From positions 475,856 to 539,855 of the forward strand of contig NZ_JANCLX010000001.1 in assembly GCF_024295805.1 (NCBI RefSeq): a DNA stretch of 64,000 nt, read 5' to 3'. Under the pieces are notes generated by a model. The model saw nothing but the letters and a program-made list of their open reading frames with translations, ran no database searches and was not told where the DNA came from. Shown in pieces: positions 43,267-51,502 of this stretch. The translations under genes were made by a program, and so were the position numbers. Position 1 is the stretch's first letter; every line of letters begins with the position of its first letter. This DNA comes from Streptomyces cucumeris. GTDB taxonomy: Bacteria; Actinomycetota; Actinomycetes; Streptomycetales; Streptomycetaceae.

Positions 43267-44484
43267 ATGCAGCGGCAGTGGACCGCACCGGCTCCGGCGG
43301 ACCGGGACGACGGGGGCCTGCCCGTCCTCCCCGAGCTGGCCGAACGCTTCGCCGGGGCGGCACACCGCACCGCTCCGGAGCCGGTCGGCGGCTCGGCCGA
43401 ACTGCGCGCCGCCGCCTGCGGCTACTGGTCACGGCGCGGACTGTGGACCGACCCGGCCCATGTGGTGGTCGCCCCCGGTGCCGAACCGCTGCTGCTCGCC
43501 CTGCTGGCCTCGGCCTCCGGCGGTGACGTCCTGCTGCCCCGGCCCTGCGCCGCCTGGTATGCGCCACTGGTGCGGCTGGTCGACCGGCGGGCCTACCACG
43601 CGCCCGTCCCGGCCGAGTGCGGCGGACTGCCCGATCCGTTCGCCCTGCTGGAGACCGTGCGCCGGATCCGCGCGGAGGACGGACGGCCGCGGATGCTGCT
43701 GCTGTCGGTGGCCGACGACCCGACCGGCACGGTGGCCCCGCCGGAGCTGACGCACGAGGTGTGCGAGGCGGCCGTGGCCGAGGGGCTGCTGATCGTCAGC
43801 GATGAGACCTGGCGGGACACCGTCCACCATCCGCACGGCACGGTGCTGCTCAGCCCCGCCGAGATGTGCCCCGAGGACGTGATCGTGCTCTCCGACCTCG
43901 TCGGCGCGTTCACCCCGGCCGGATGGCCCGCGGCCATCGCCCGCTTCCCGGCCACCGACCGCGGGCTGGAGCTGCGGGCCCGGGTGCTCTCCCTGCTCAC
44001 CGCCGTACGCTCAGGACTGCCCGCCCCGGTCGCCGCGGCCGCCGGGTACGCGCTGGACGAGCCCCCGCCGGTGCGGGCCCGCACCGCGGCCGCGGCCAGG
44101 GCGCACGGTGCGGTGGCCGCCGCGGTCTACCGCTCGCTCACCGCCATGGGCGCGCTGTGCCGGCCGCCCCAGGCCGGCCGCCATCTCTACGCCGACCTCG
44201 ACGAACTGCGCGGAGTGCTGGCCGCGCGCAACATCACCGACTCGGTGGAGCTGGAGCGTGAGCTGAGCACGCGGACCGGCCGCGCCGTGGCGGGTGGCCA
44301 CCGGTTCGGCGACCCTCCGCACACCCTGCGGGTCCGGCTGTCCACGCTGCCCTTCCTCGGGGCGACCGACGAGGAGCGGCAGCGTGCGCTCGACGCCCCG
44401 GAGCCGCTGGAACTACCGCATGTGCAGGCGGCGTTGGCCGCCTTCGACAGGGCCTTCCGGACGCTGACCGAGGACGGCGGCTGA
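43267..44484 (+). CDS. class I/II aminotransferase-fold protein lacking the PLP lysine
   Basis: The 405-residue protein aligns over its full length with fold-type I aminotransferases, but the active site is changed. The internal aldimine Lys in S-K-x-F-x-x-x-G-W is replaced in VGAFTPAGW by G213. The Asn of NPTG is D151 (ADDPTGTV). The Tyr of D-x-x-Y is W182, though D179 is kept. The next Arg (GWR) is Pro. It therefore cannot form the normal Schiff base and is probably a ligand-binding or regulatory pseudoenzyme. ATG 43267 was chosen since family similarity starts within ~15 residues. It is divergent from hemerythrin. Confidence 0.85.
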   Translation: MQRQWTAPAPADRDDGGLPVLPELAERFAGAAHRTAPEPVGGSAELRAAACGYWSRRGLWTDPAHVVVAPGAEPLLLALLASASGGDVLLPRPCAAWYAPLVRLVDRRAYHAPVPAECGGLPDPFALLETVRRIRAEDGRPRMLLLSVADDPTGTVAPPELTHEVCEAAVAEGLLIVSDETWRDTVHHPHGTVLLSPAEMCPEDVIVLSDLVGAFTPAGWPAAIARFPATDRGLELRARVLSLLTAVRSGLPAPVAAAAGYALDEPPPVRARTAAAARAHGAVAAAVYRSLTAMGALCRPPQAGRHLYADLDELRGVLAARNITDSVELERELSTRTGRAVAGGHRFGDPPHTLRVRLSTLPFLGATDEERQRALDAPEPLELPHVQAALAAFDRAFRTLTEDGG

Positions 44485-44525
44485 CGCCCCCGCGGGGGTC
44501 CCGCCGAGGGAAGGGAGTCCACGCC

Positions 44526-45629
44526 ATGACCGACCACGCCGAGCAGGCCGAGCCGGAACCGGCCGAGCGGCACCGCGACGCGGCCCCCACCGCCGACCGG
44601 GCCCGTCCGGCCCCGGCGCCCGCCCCGGCCGTGTCCCCGCTGTCCGTTCCCCCGCTCTCCGCGCCGCGTCCGCTCGGCGAGGTGCGCACGTGGCCGCGGT
44701 CGTTCGTGCACCGGCTGACCTCACCGCTGCCGGGGGTGCGGGCCATCGCCCGACTGGCCCGGGAGGGCCGGCTGCGGCCGCCGGTGGAGGCGCTGCGCGA
44801 GATCCCCGAACTCCCCTTCGCCCCCGGTCCGCTGCCGCTGACCGGCCCCGGTCAGACCGCGCTGAGCTGGGTCGGCCACGCCACCTGGGTGGTCCGGATC
44901 GGCGGGCTCACCGTGCTCACCGACCCGGTCTGGGCGCGCCGGATCCTGGGCACCCCGGCCCGGGTCACCCCGCCCGGGGTCCGCTGGGAGGACCTGCCGC
45001 CGGTGGACGCCGTCGTCATCAGCCACAATCACTACGACCATCTGGACGCGCCGACCCTCGCCCGGCTGCCCCGCGCCACCCCGCTGTTCGTCCCCGCCGG
45101 GCTGGCCCGGTGGTTCCGCGCCCGCCGCTTCACCCGGGTGACCGAGCTGGACTGGTGGGAGGGGGCCGAACTCGGCGGTGAGGGCGGCCCGGTCCGCTTC
45201 GACTTCGTCCCGGCGCACCACTGGAGCAAGCGCACCCTGACCGACACCTGCCGTTCGCTGTGGGGCGGCTGGGTGCTCACCGGGCCGGACGGACAGCGGG
45301 TGTACTTCGCCGGGGACACCGGCTACGGCCACTGGTTCCGGGAGATCGGCCGCCGCTACCCGGGTATCGACCTGGCGTTGCTGCCCATCGGCGCATACGA
45401 CCCGCGCTGGATGCTGCGGACGGTGCACACCGATCCGGAGGAGGCCGTACGGGCCTTCGGCGACCTGGGGGCACGGGCGCTGGTGCCCATGCACTGGTCC
45501 ACCTTCCTGCTCTCGGCCGAACCGCCGCTGCAGCCGCTGCACCGGGTGCGGGCCGCCTGGGAGGCCACCGGCGCTCCGCGCGAGGCGCTGTGGGACCTGC
45601 CGATCGGCGGCTCCCGCGTACTCGGATGA
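44526..45629 (+). CDS. MBL-fold metallo-hydrolase (UlaG/NAPE-PLD-like)
   Basis: The 367-residue protein has an Ala/Pro-rich N-terminal ~60 residues, then a metallo-beta-lactamase fold with WVGHATWVVRIGGLTVLTDP, the HxHxDH site in ISHNHYDHLDA, VYFAGDTGYG and a final His in VPMHWSTF. This matches the Zn-dependent UlaG/NAPE-PLD lineage (phosphodiester or lactone hydrolysis). GAAGGGAG precedes the ATG. It sits 41 nt after the aminotransferase-like gene and may be co-transcribed. The substrate is unknown. A second, shorter member is at 59761-60543. Confidence 0.9.
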   Translation: MTDHAEQAEPEPAERHRDAAPTADRARPAPAPAPAVSPLSVPPLSAPRPLGEVRTWPRSFVHRLTSPLPGVRAIARLAREGRLRPPVEALREIPELPFAPGPLPLTGPGQTALSWVGHATWVVRIGGLTVLTDPVWARRILGTPARVTPPGVRWEDLPPVDAVVISHNHYDHLDAPTLARLPRATPLFVPAGLARWFRARRFTRVTELDWWEGAELGGEGGPVRFDFVPAHHWSKRTLTDTCRSLWGGWVLTGPDGQRVYFAGDTGYGHWFREIGRRYPGIDLALLPIGAYDPRWMLRTVHTDPEEAVRAFGDLGARALVPMHWSTFLLSAEPPLQPLHRVRAAWEATGAPREALWDLPIGGSRVLG

Positions 45630-45701
45630 GGGGCATTCCGGCGAATCCGGCAAATGGATCATAAGTGGCGAGTGGTGCGGGGCCCGCCTAGCTTCCTGTT
45701 C

Positions 45702-46790
45702 ATGCGTACACGAAAACTCTGCCTGCTCACGGCCGTCACCGCGGCCGCCCTCGCCCTTGAACTCGCCGCTCTCCCCAGCGCCCAGGCCACCGGGTCCGCG
45801 GTGAGCGGCGGACCCGAACCCCTCCATGTCGTCCGTCCCGGCCAGTCCATCCAGACGGCCGTGGAGCTTGCCCGGCCCGGGGACACCATCCAGCTCCTGC
45901 CCGGCGTCTACCGGGAGAACGTCCAGATCACCGCCTCCCGGCTGACCATCCGCGGCGCGGGCCCCCGCACCGTGCTCCGGCCGGCCAGGAAGGCGTCGGC
46001 CAACGCCTGCGGCAAGGCGGGCCACGGACTGTGCGTCACCGGGACGGCCCAGCGGCCCGTCACCAATGTCCGCATCCAGTCGCTCACGGTCAGCGGTTTT
46101 CCCAAGAACGGCATCTGGGCCTCGCGCACCGACCGGCTGCGGATCCGCCGGGTCACCGCCGCCCGCAACGGCCAGCAGGGCATCGGCCAGGAGCTGTCCA
46201 CCCGCGCCGCCTTCACCCGCAACGTCCTGCGCGGCAACCGGGAATCCGGCATCCACATCGTCAACACCAACACCCAGGAGGCCGGAGCCCTCAACGCGCG
46301 CGGCACCGAGGTGGCGGGCAACCGGCTGAGCGGCAACGGTCTGGGCGTGGTGATCCGGCGGATGCGCCATGTCACCGTCGAGCAGAACGTCATCGCCGGC
46401 AACTGCGGCGGACTCTTCGTCATCGGTGACGAGAACAAGCCCCGCGCCGGTGCCCTGACCCTCCGGCACAACATCGTGCTGGAGAACAACCGGCTCTGCC
46501 CGGCCAGCAACCGGCTCCCCGCCATCCAGGGCGCGGGCATCGTGCTCACCGGATCCGCGGGCAGCCAGGTGACCGGCAACCAGGTGTTCAACAACAAGGG
46601 CCGCACCCCGATGTCCGGTGGTGTGGTGCTCTTCAACAGCTTCGTCGGCGTAGCGAACACCACGAACGCCATCAGCCGCAACGTGATGAACGGCAACCGG
46701 CCGGTCGACCTGGCCGACCGGGACAAGGGCCCGAGGAACACCTTCACCGACAACGTCTGCGGGACCTCCGTCCCCGCGGGCCGGTGCTGA
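45702..46790 (+). CDS. secreted right-handed beta-helix protein
   Basis: The 362-residue protein has a Sec signal (MRTRKLCLLTAVTAAALALE, cleavage after PSAQA, residue ~29). A DUF1565/NosD-like parallel beta-helix follows, from IQTAVELARPGDTIQLLPG-type start to repeats such as NVLRGNRESGIHIVNTN and NRLSGNGLGVVIRRM. Such folds bind or cleave polysaccharides, but no lyase catalytic residues can be named. The start ATG 45702 is required for the signal peptide. It lies 11 nt before the O-methyltransferase gene, so the two share a transcript, which is an odd pairing. Confidence 0.87.
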   Translation: MRTRKLCLLTAVTAAALALELAALPSAQATGSAVSGGPEPLHVVRPGQSIQTAVELARPGDTIQLLPGVYRENVQITASRLTIRGAGPRTVLRPARKASANACGKAGHGLCVTGTAQRPVTNVRIQSLTVSGFPKNGIWASRTDRLRIRRVTAARNGQQGIGQELSTRAAFTRNVLRGNRESGIHIVNTNTQEAGALNARGTEVAGNRLSGNGLGVVIRRMRHVTVEQNVIAGNCGGLFVIGDENKPRAGALTLRHNIVLENNRLCPASNRLPAIQGAGIVLTGSAGSQVTGNQVFNNKGRTPMSGGVVLFNSFVGVANTTNAISRNVMNGNRPVDLADRDKGPRNTFTDNVCGTSVPAGRC

Positions 46791-46801
46791 GAGGCGACGC
46801 C

Positions 46802-47845
46802 ATGACCACCACCGGGACCACCCCTTCCGCCCCCGCCCCGCCGCAGGCGACCCGGCAGCTGCGCGAGATCGCCTTCGGCGCCGCCCGCGCGGCCGCCGTG
46901 CGCGCCGCCGCCCGGCTCGGCGTCGCCGACGCCCTGGGCGAGCAGCCCGCCACCGTCGGCGAACTGGCCGCCGCCGTCGACGCGCAGCCCGATCCGCTGC
47001 GGCGGCTGCTGCGCGCGCTGGCCTGCTGCGGCATCTTCACCGAGACCGAGGACGGCCGCTTCGCCCACACCGAGGTCTCCCGGCTGCTGCGCGAGGACGC
47101 GCCGCACAGCCTCCGCTACATCTCGCTGTGGTGCACCGAGCCATGGACCTGGGAGGCCTGGCCGCGGCTCGACGACGCGGTCCGGTCCGGCGGTGTCATC
47201 TTCGACGAGATCTTCGGCAAGGACTTCTTCCGCTACCTCCACGAGGACGCCCCCGAGTCGGCCCGGGTGTTCGACCGGGCGATGACCACCTCCAGCCGGC
47301 AGTCCGCCGAGGACGTCGCCGCCTTCCTCGACCTCGAGGGCATCAAGGAGGTCGTGGACATCGGCGGCGGCCAGGGACATGTGCTGGCCGGTCTGCTGGA
47401 GCGCCATCCGGCGCTGCGCGGTACGCTCCTGGACCTCCCGCCCGTGGTGGCGGGCGCCGACCCCCGGCTGCGCGACGGCGGCCCGCTGGCCGACCGCGCC
47501 ACGCTGCTGCCCGGCGACTGCCGTCAGGAGATCCCGGTCCAGGCCGATCTGTACATCATCAAGAACATCCTGGAGTGGAACGACGACAGCACCCGCCGCA
47601 CCCTGGCCAACGTGGTCAAGGCCGCGCGGCCGGGCGCCCGGGTCGTGGTCATCGAGAACCTGGTCGACAACAGCCCCGCCTCCTTCACCACCGCGATGGA
47701 TCTGTTCCTGCTGCTCAACGTGGGTGGCCGCAAGCACACCACGGAGAGCATGACGGAGCGGATGACCGCCGCCGGGCTCATCGTCACCGACGTCCGCCCG
47801 GTCAACGGCTACCTCCACGCCTTCGACAGCAGGGTGCCGGGCTGA
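46802..47845 (+). CDS. SAM-dependent O-methyltransferase (COMT-like, polyketide type)
   Basis: The 347-residue protein has an N-terminal winged-helix dimerisation domain (LREIAFGAARAAAVRAAARL, ALLRALACCGIF-like) and a C-terminal catalytic domain with motif I VVDIGGGQGHVLAGLLERHP, LLDLPPVV and DLYIIKNILEWND. This is the Methyltransf_2 family that methylates phenolic hydroxyls of aromatic polyketides. It is 2 kb from the ACC/PKS unit but on the opposite strand, with the sortase pair between. Tailoring of the polyketide made at 53-58 kb is possible but unproven. Confidence 0.9.
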   Translation: MTTTGTTPSAPAPPQATRQLREIAFGAARAAAVRAAARLGVADALGEQPATVGELAAAVDAQPDPLRRLLRALACCGIFTETEDGRFAHTEVSRLLREDAPHSLRYISLWCTEPWTWEAWPRLDDAVRSGGVIFDEIFGKDFFRYLHEDAPESARVFDRAMTTSSRQSAEDVAAFLDLEGIKEVVDIGGGQGHVLAGLLERHPALRGTLLDLPPVVAGADPRLRDGGPLADRATLLPGDCRQEIPVQADLYIIKNILEWNDDSTRRTLANVVKAARPGARVVVIENLVDNSPASFTTAMDLFLLLNVGGRKHTTESMTERMTAAGLIVTDVRPVNGYLHAFDSRVPG

Positions 47846-47861
47846 ATCGCCGTCACCCCGT

Positions 47862-48000
47862 CGCCCCAGGGGGGCCCCCCCCGGGCCCCCCGCGGCGGGC
47901 CCCCGGGGGGGCCGGGGGGGCCCCCCCCCCCGCCCCCCGGGGGGCCCCCCCCCCCCCCCCGCGCCCCCCCCCCCGCGCCCCCACGGGGGATCCGGGAGGG
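47862..48000. other. G/C homopolymer tract between convergent genes
   Basis: About 130 nt consist almost only of runs of 4-17 G or C, with one A near 47988. It separates the convergent O-methyltransferase and sortase genes. A strong GC terminator stem is plausible, but the run lengths look like unreliable consensus. No coding signal is visible. Confidence 0.6.
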
Positions 48001-48002
48001 GC

Positions 48003-48731
48003 TCAGGACCACTGGTAGGTGGTGAGGTGGGCGAAGGCCACCACGTTGGCGGTGTAGTCCTTGACGTTGTGGTCGTAGGCGCCACCACAGGTGATCAGGC
48101 GCAACTGGGCGTTGGGGGTGTCCCCGTAGACCTTCTTGTCCGGGAAGGCGTTCTTCTTGAACGTCTTGATCTTGTCCACGGTGAAGGTGGCGACGATGCC
48201 GTCGGCCCGGGTGATGTTCACCTTGCCGCCCACCTTGAGGGAGCTGAGCGTGTAGAAGACGGCCGGGCCGATCTTGGTGTCCACATGTCCCGCCACGATG
48301 GAGTTGCCGCGCTCCCCGGGGGAGGGGCCGTCCTTGTACCAGCCGACCAGGTTGTTGTCGGTGTCGGGCGGGGGGATCAGGGTGCCGTTGGCGTCCAGCG
48401 ACAGCTCGGTGAACGGTGCGCTCACCCCGATCGACGGGATGTCCAGATGGGTCGCGGGGGAGCGGGGGAGCGCGGGGCCGGGACGGGACTGCGGGGCGGT
48501 CGTCGTGCCCTCGGCGGAGTCCCGCCGCGGCAGCGGCGGTGGCGCCGTGTCCGGAAGCGTCTCGGGCCGGCTCGCCGTGGCGGCCGTCGTGGGTGTGGCC
48601 GACGGAGTGTTCTGGGAGGCCGCGTCGACGGAGTTGTAGATCAGGAAGACACCGATGAGGGCCGAGGCCGCGGCCCACCGGAGCACGCGGGTGTTGCCGT
48701 CGGCGCCGCCCTGCTTGCCCTGCTTGCTCAT
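48003..48731 (-). CDS. class F sortase
   Basis: The 242-residue protein has a basic N-terminus and one membrane anchor (VLRWAAASALIGVFLIYNSV, residues ~16-35), a Pro/Thr-rich stalk, and the sortase barrel from LDIPSIGVSAPF. Catalytic His149 (SIVAGHVDT) and Cys215 (LRLITCGG) are present. The Arg usual in YRDN after the Cys is not seen: the position reads YTAN, and no Arg occurs in the last 27 residues. It should link surface proteins to the wall. The adjacent gene encodes a likely substrate. Confidence 0.87.
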   Translation of the reverse strand: MSKQGKQGGADGNTRVLRWAAASALIGVFLIYNSVDAASQNTPSATPTTAATASRPETLPDTAPPPLPRRDSAEGTTTAPQSRPGPALPRSPATHLDIPSIGVSAPFTELSLDANGTLIPPPDTDNNLVGWYKDGPSPGERGNSIVAGHVDTKIGPAVFYTLSSLKVGGKVNITRADGIVATFTVDKIKTFKKNAFPDKKVYGDTPNAQLRLITCGGAYDHNVKDYTANVVAFAHLTTYQWS

Positions 48732-48764
48732 GGAGGTGTGTGCCTTTCTCGCAGCCCCCGTAGC

Positions 48765-48805
48765 GCTGCCGTGGCACCACCGCAGTGCGGAGGTGCCACG
48801 GCAGC
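48765..48805 (-). terminator. stem-loop between sortase substrate and sortase genes
   Basis: A perfect 14-bp stem, 48765-48778 with 48792-48805 (GCTGCCGTGGCACC and complement), with a 13-nt loop. It lies 22 nt after the stop of the surface-protein gene and 33 nt before the sortase ATG. It could let the substrate be made in excess over the sortase. Confidence 0.7.
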
Positions 48806-48827
48806 ACGGAATACGGAAGAGTCAGGC

Positions 48828-49325
48828 TCAGATAGCGGTGCCCGCCGGCTTACGGCGACGCAGCGCGTAGGCACCGGCGCCGAGGCCACCGAGGAGCAGA
48901 ACGGAGCCCGCGGCCATGCCGCCGCCCGTGGAGGCCATACCGCCACCGCCGGTGTGGACGCCGCCCTTCGGCTTCTCGTGCTTCCAGTCGCCGCCCTGCC
49001 AGTCGTGCTTCTTGCCCGACCAGCCCTCCTCGTCCTTGCTCTCCTCCTTGCCGGACCAGCCGCCCTCGTCCTTGCCTTCCTTGCTCTCCTTGCCGGACCA
49101 GCCGCCCTCGTCCTTGCCCTCCTCCTTGCCCTCCTCCTCGTGGTGCTTACGGTCCTTCCAGGAGTCGCCTCCCCGGCCGCCTTCGTCCTCGGAGGACTCC
49201 TGGCTGCTCGAGTACCCACCGTGGCCCGGGTCCGAGACGTCGGCGGCGAACGCGGCGGCGGGGGCGCCCAGGGTCAGGGTGGCGGCAATCGCCGCCCCGG
49301 TGAAGAGTGCGCGAGTAGATCGCAT
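48828..49325 (-). CDS. secreted wall-sorted protein with MASTG signal, charged repeats
   Basis: The 165-residue protein has a signal peptide (cleavage near AFAAD, residue ~28). A very hydrophilic Glu/Lys/Gly region follows with three imperfect repeats around GGWSGKE (residues ~74-105), then the C-terminal sorting region: MASTG (130-134), a ~20-residue hydrophobic segment and RRRK. MASTG resembles the LAxTG sortase signals of actinobacteria. It is upstream of the class F sortase on the same strand. No enzymatic domain is present. Function is probably structural or adhesive at the hyphal or spore surface. Confidence 0.82.
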   Translation of the reverse strand: MRSTRALFTGAAIAATLTLGAPAAAFAADVSDPGHGGYSSSQESSEDEGGRGGDSWKDRKHHEEEGKEEGKDEGGWSGKESKEGKDEGGWSGKEESKDEEGWSGKKHDWQGGDWKHEKPKGGVHTGGGGMASTGGGMAAGSVLLLGGLGAGAYALRRRKPAGTAI

Positions 49326-49487
49326 GAGTCATTCCTTCCGGCGCCTGCACGATGACTGACTATTTGCCAGACAAAGGGATCGCGTAGGCGTCTTATCCAC
49401 CGTCAGCGAAGAGGGGCTCCACTGCCACCTGACGCGGCCTGCAATCCGGTCGGCGTTAGACCCTCCGAGTGGAGATAAGCGCAATGA

Positions 49488-50885
49488 TCACTCTTTCGCC
49501 GCGCGAATGGACTGATGCCGCGTCACCTTCTCGGCGGACATCGTTCCGATAAGCCCAGTGGTGTGGGTGGCGGAGCGGAAATCCGGATGCGCGAGCGTGC
49601 GCCGCAGAAAGCCGAGGGTGGTCCGCACCCCCTCGCCGGTGACCCGGAACTCACCCAGGGCCCGGTCCATGCGCGCGAGCGCCTGCTCCCGGTCAGGCGC
49701 CCAGACCACGGTCTTCGCCAGCAGCGAGTCGTAGTCGGGACCCACCCGCCAGCCCGGGAAGGCATGGGTGTCCACCCGCACGAAGGGGCCGCCGGGCGGA
49801 ATGAATTCGGTGAGGAGTCCAGGGGCCGGAATGAATTCCCGGTCCGGATCCTCGGCGTTCACCCGGCATTCGATGGCGACCCCACGCCGCACCACGTCCT
49901 CCTGGCGGATGGAGAGCGGCTGTCCGGCGGCGATGAGGATCTGTTCCCGGACGATATCGATACCGGTGACCATCTCGGTCACCGGATGTTCCACCTGCAG
50001 ACGGCAGTTGATTTCCATCAGATGGAATTCATGACCCGGCGAGAGCACGAACTCGAAGGTACCCGCGCCGACATAGCCCACCGCCTCCGCGCCGCGCACC
50101 GCCGCCGCGCACATCTCCTCCCGGCGCTCCGGCGGGAGGTTCGGCGCCGGGGCCTCCTCCACCATCTTCTGGTGGCGCCGCTGCACCGAGCAGTCCCGTT
50201 CGCCGAGATGGACCACCCGGCCGTGCCGGTCCGCGATCACCTGCACCTCGACATGGCGCGCCCGGTCGACGAACCGCTCCATGTAGAGGCGTTCGTCCCC
50301 GAAAACCGCGCGCGCGTGCGCGCGCGTCTCGTTGAAGGCCCGTACCAGAGCGTCGGGTTGGCGCACCACCGCCATCCCCCGGCCGCCGCCGCCCGCCACC
50401 GCCTTGAGGATCAGCGGATAGCCGATCCGCTCGGCGATCTCCCGGGCCTCCGCCGGGGTCGCCACCGCGCCGGTGCTCCCCGGCAGTACCGGCAGCCCGG
50501 CCTGTTCCATCAGGGCGCGCGCCGCGGACTTGTCCCCGAGCCGCTGCATCACCGCGGCCGGGGGACCGATGAAGGTGATGCCGTTGTCCTCGCAGACCTC
50601 CGCGAAGTCCGGGTCCTCGGAGAGGAATCCGTACCCCGGGTGGATGGCCTGGGCGCCGGTGCGCCTGGCCGCCTCGATCAGGGCCGGGATGGCGAGGTAA
50701 CTGCGCCGGGACTGCGCCGGACCGATGTGCACGGCCTCGTCCGCGAGCCGGACGACGGCCGATTCCCGGTCCGCGGTGGAGTACACCGCGACGGTGCGCA
50801 TGCCCAGTTCACGGCAGGCGCGCACCACCCGGATCGCGATCTCGCCGCGGTTGGCGACGAGGACGGTGGAGAACACCGTCCTCAC
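49488..50885 (-). CDS. accC: acetyl-CoA carboxylase, biotin carboxylase subunit
   Basis: The 465-residue protein has the ATP-grasp biotin carboxylase fold: TVLVANRGEIAIRVVRACRE at the start, the Gly-rich loop KAVAGGGGRGM, and catalytic region FEFVLSPGHEFHLMEINCRL with QVEHPVTEMVTG. It carboxylates the biotin of AccB using ATP and bicarbonate. GTG 50885 overlaps the accB stop as GTGA. It is a stand-alone BC, unlike the BC-BCCP fusion (AccA-type alpha subunits) usual for Streptomyces primary metabolism. It is the last gene of the PKS/ACC unit. Confidence 0.93.
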   Translation of the reverse strand: MRTVFSTVLVANRGEIAIRVVRACRELGMRTVAVYSTADRESAVVRLADEAVHIGPAQSRRSYLAIPALIEAARRTGAQAIHPGYGFLSEDPDFAEVCEDNGITFIGPPAAVMQRLGDKSAARALMEQAGLPVLPGSTGAVATPAEAREIAERIGYPLILKAVAGGGGRGMAVVRQPDALVRAFNETRAHARAVFGDERLYMERFVDRARHVEVQVIADRHGRVVHLGERDCSVQRRHQKMVEEAPAPNLPPERREEMCAAAVRGAEAVGYVGAGTFEFVLSPGHEFHLMEINCRLQVEHPVTEMVTGIDIVREQILIAAGQPLSIRQEDVVRRGVAIECRVNAEDPDREFIPAPGLLTEFIPPGGPFVRVDTHAFPGWRVGPDYDSLLAKTVVWAPDREQALARMDRALGEFRVTGEGVRTTLGFLRRTLAHPDFRSATHTTGLIGTMSAEKVTRHQSIRAAKE

Positions 50886-51502
50886 CCCGGTCCGGTGCCG
50901 GACAGCGGCTCCACCGCGAGCAGCCGCTGCTGGTACTCCACGGGCTGGGCGTTGGGCACCAGGATCTCCACCACCCGCCCCGCGGTGTCCGCTTCGACGG
51001 TGCTCATCATCTTCATGACCTCCAGCACGCCCACCGGCTGCCCCGGTGCGACGAGGTCGCCCACGGCGACGAACGGCGGGGCGCCGGGCTCGGGCGCGTG
51101 GTAGAAGGTGCCGACCGTGGGGGCCTGCACATAGCTCAGCCCCGCCGCGGCGGCCTGCGGCGCCTTCCCGGGCTGCGCGGTGTGCTGCGGCTGTGGGGGC
51201 TGTTGCCGGGGATGTGTCCCGTCGACGGGGGCGGCCTGGGGCGCCGGGGCGGTGGCCGCGCCGGGCGGCGCCGGTGGCGCGTGAGCGGCCCCGCCCGGAT
51301 CCGGCCACTCCATCTCGACCGTGATCTGTCCGTGCCGCAGGGTGATCCGGCGCGGCTGCTGGTCGGCGGCCTTCGCCAGTTCGGTCACACTGCGGCACAG
51401 GGAGTCCAGGGTGGGGTGCGGGGGCAGCACCACCGTGCCGGGCCGGTGGTGGCCGTTCTCCCGGTGCTCCGCCGTGTTCGTCACAGGGCCGTCCATGGTC
51501 AT
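50882..51502 (-). CDS. accB: acetyl-CoA carboxylase, biotin carboxyl carrier protein
   Basis: The 206-residue protein ends in a biotinyl domain with EVMKMMSTV, so K164 carries biotin. An N-terminal helical domain ([20 protein letters not shown]) and a Pro/Ala/Gln-rich linker precede it. The biotinylation motif is EVMKMM, matching plastid/bacterial BCCP. It shuttles the carboxyl group from AccC to the carboxyltransferase. ATG 51502 overlaps the accDA stop (ATGA), and its own stop overlaps accC (GTGA), so the three subunits are produced together. Confidence 0.93.
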   Translation of the reverse strand: MTMDGPVTNTAEHRENGHHRPGTVVLPPHPTLDSLCRSVTELAKAADQQPRRITLRHGQITVEMEWPDPGGAAHAPPAPPGAATAPAPQAAPVDGTHPRQQPPQPQHTAQPGKAPQAAAAGLSYVQAPTVGTFYHAPEPGAPPFVAVGDLVAPGQPVGVLEVMKMMSTVEADTAGRVVEILVPNAQPVEYQQRLLAVEPLSGTGPG

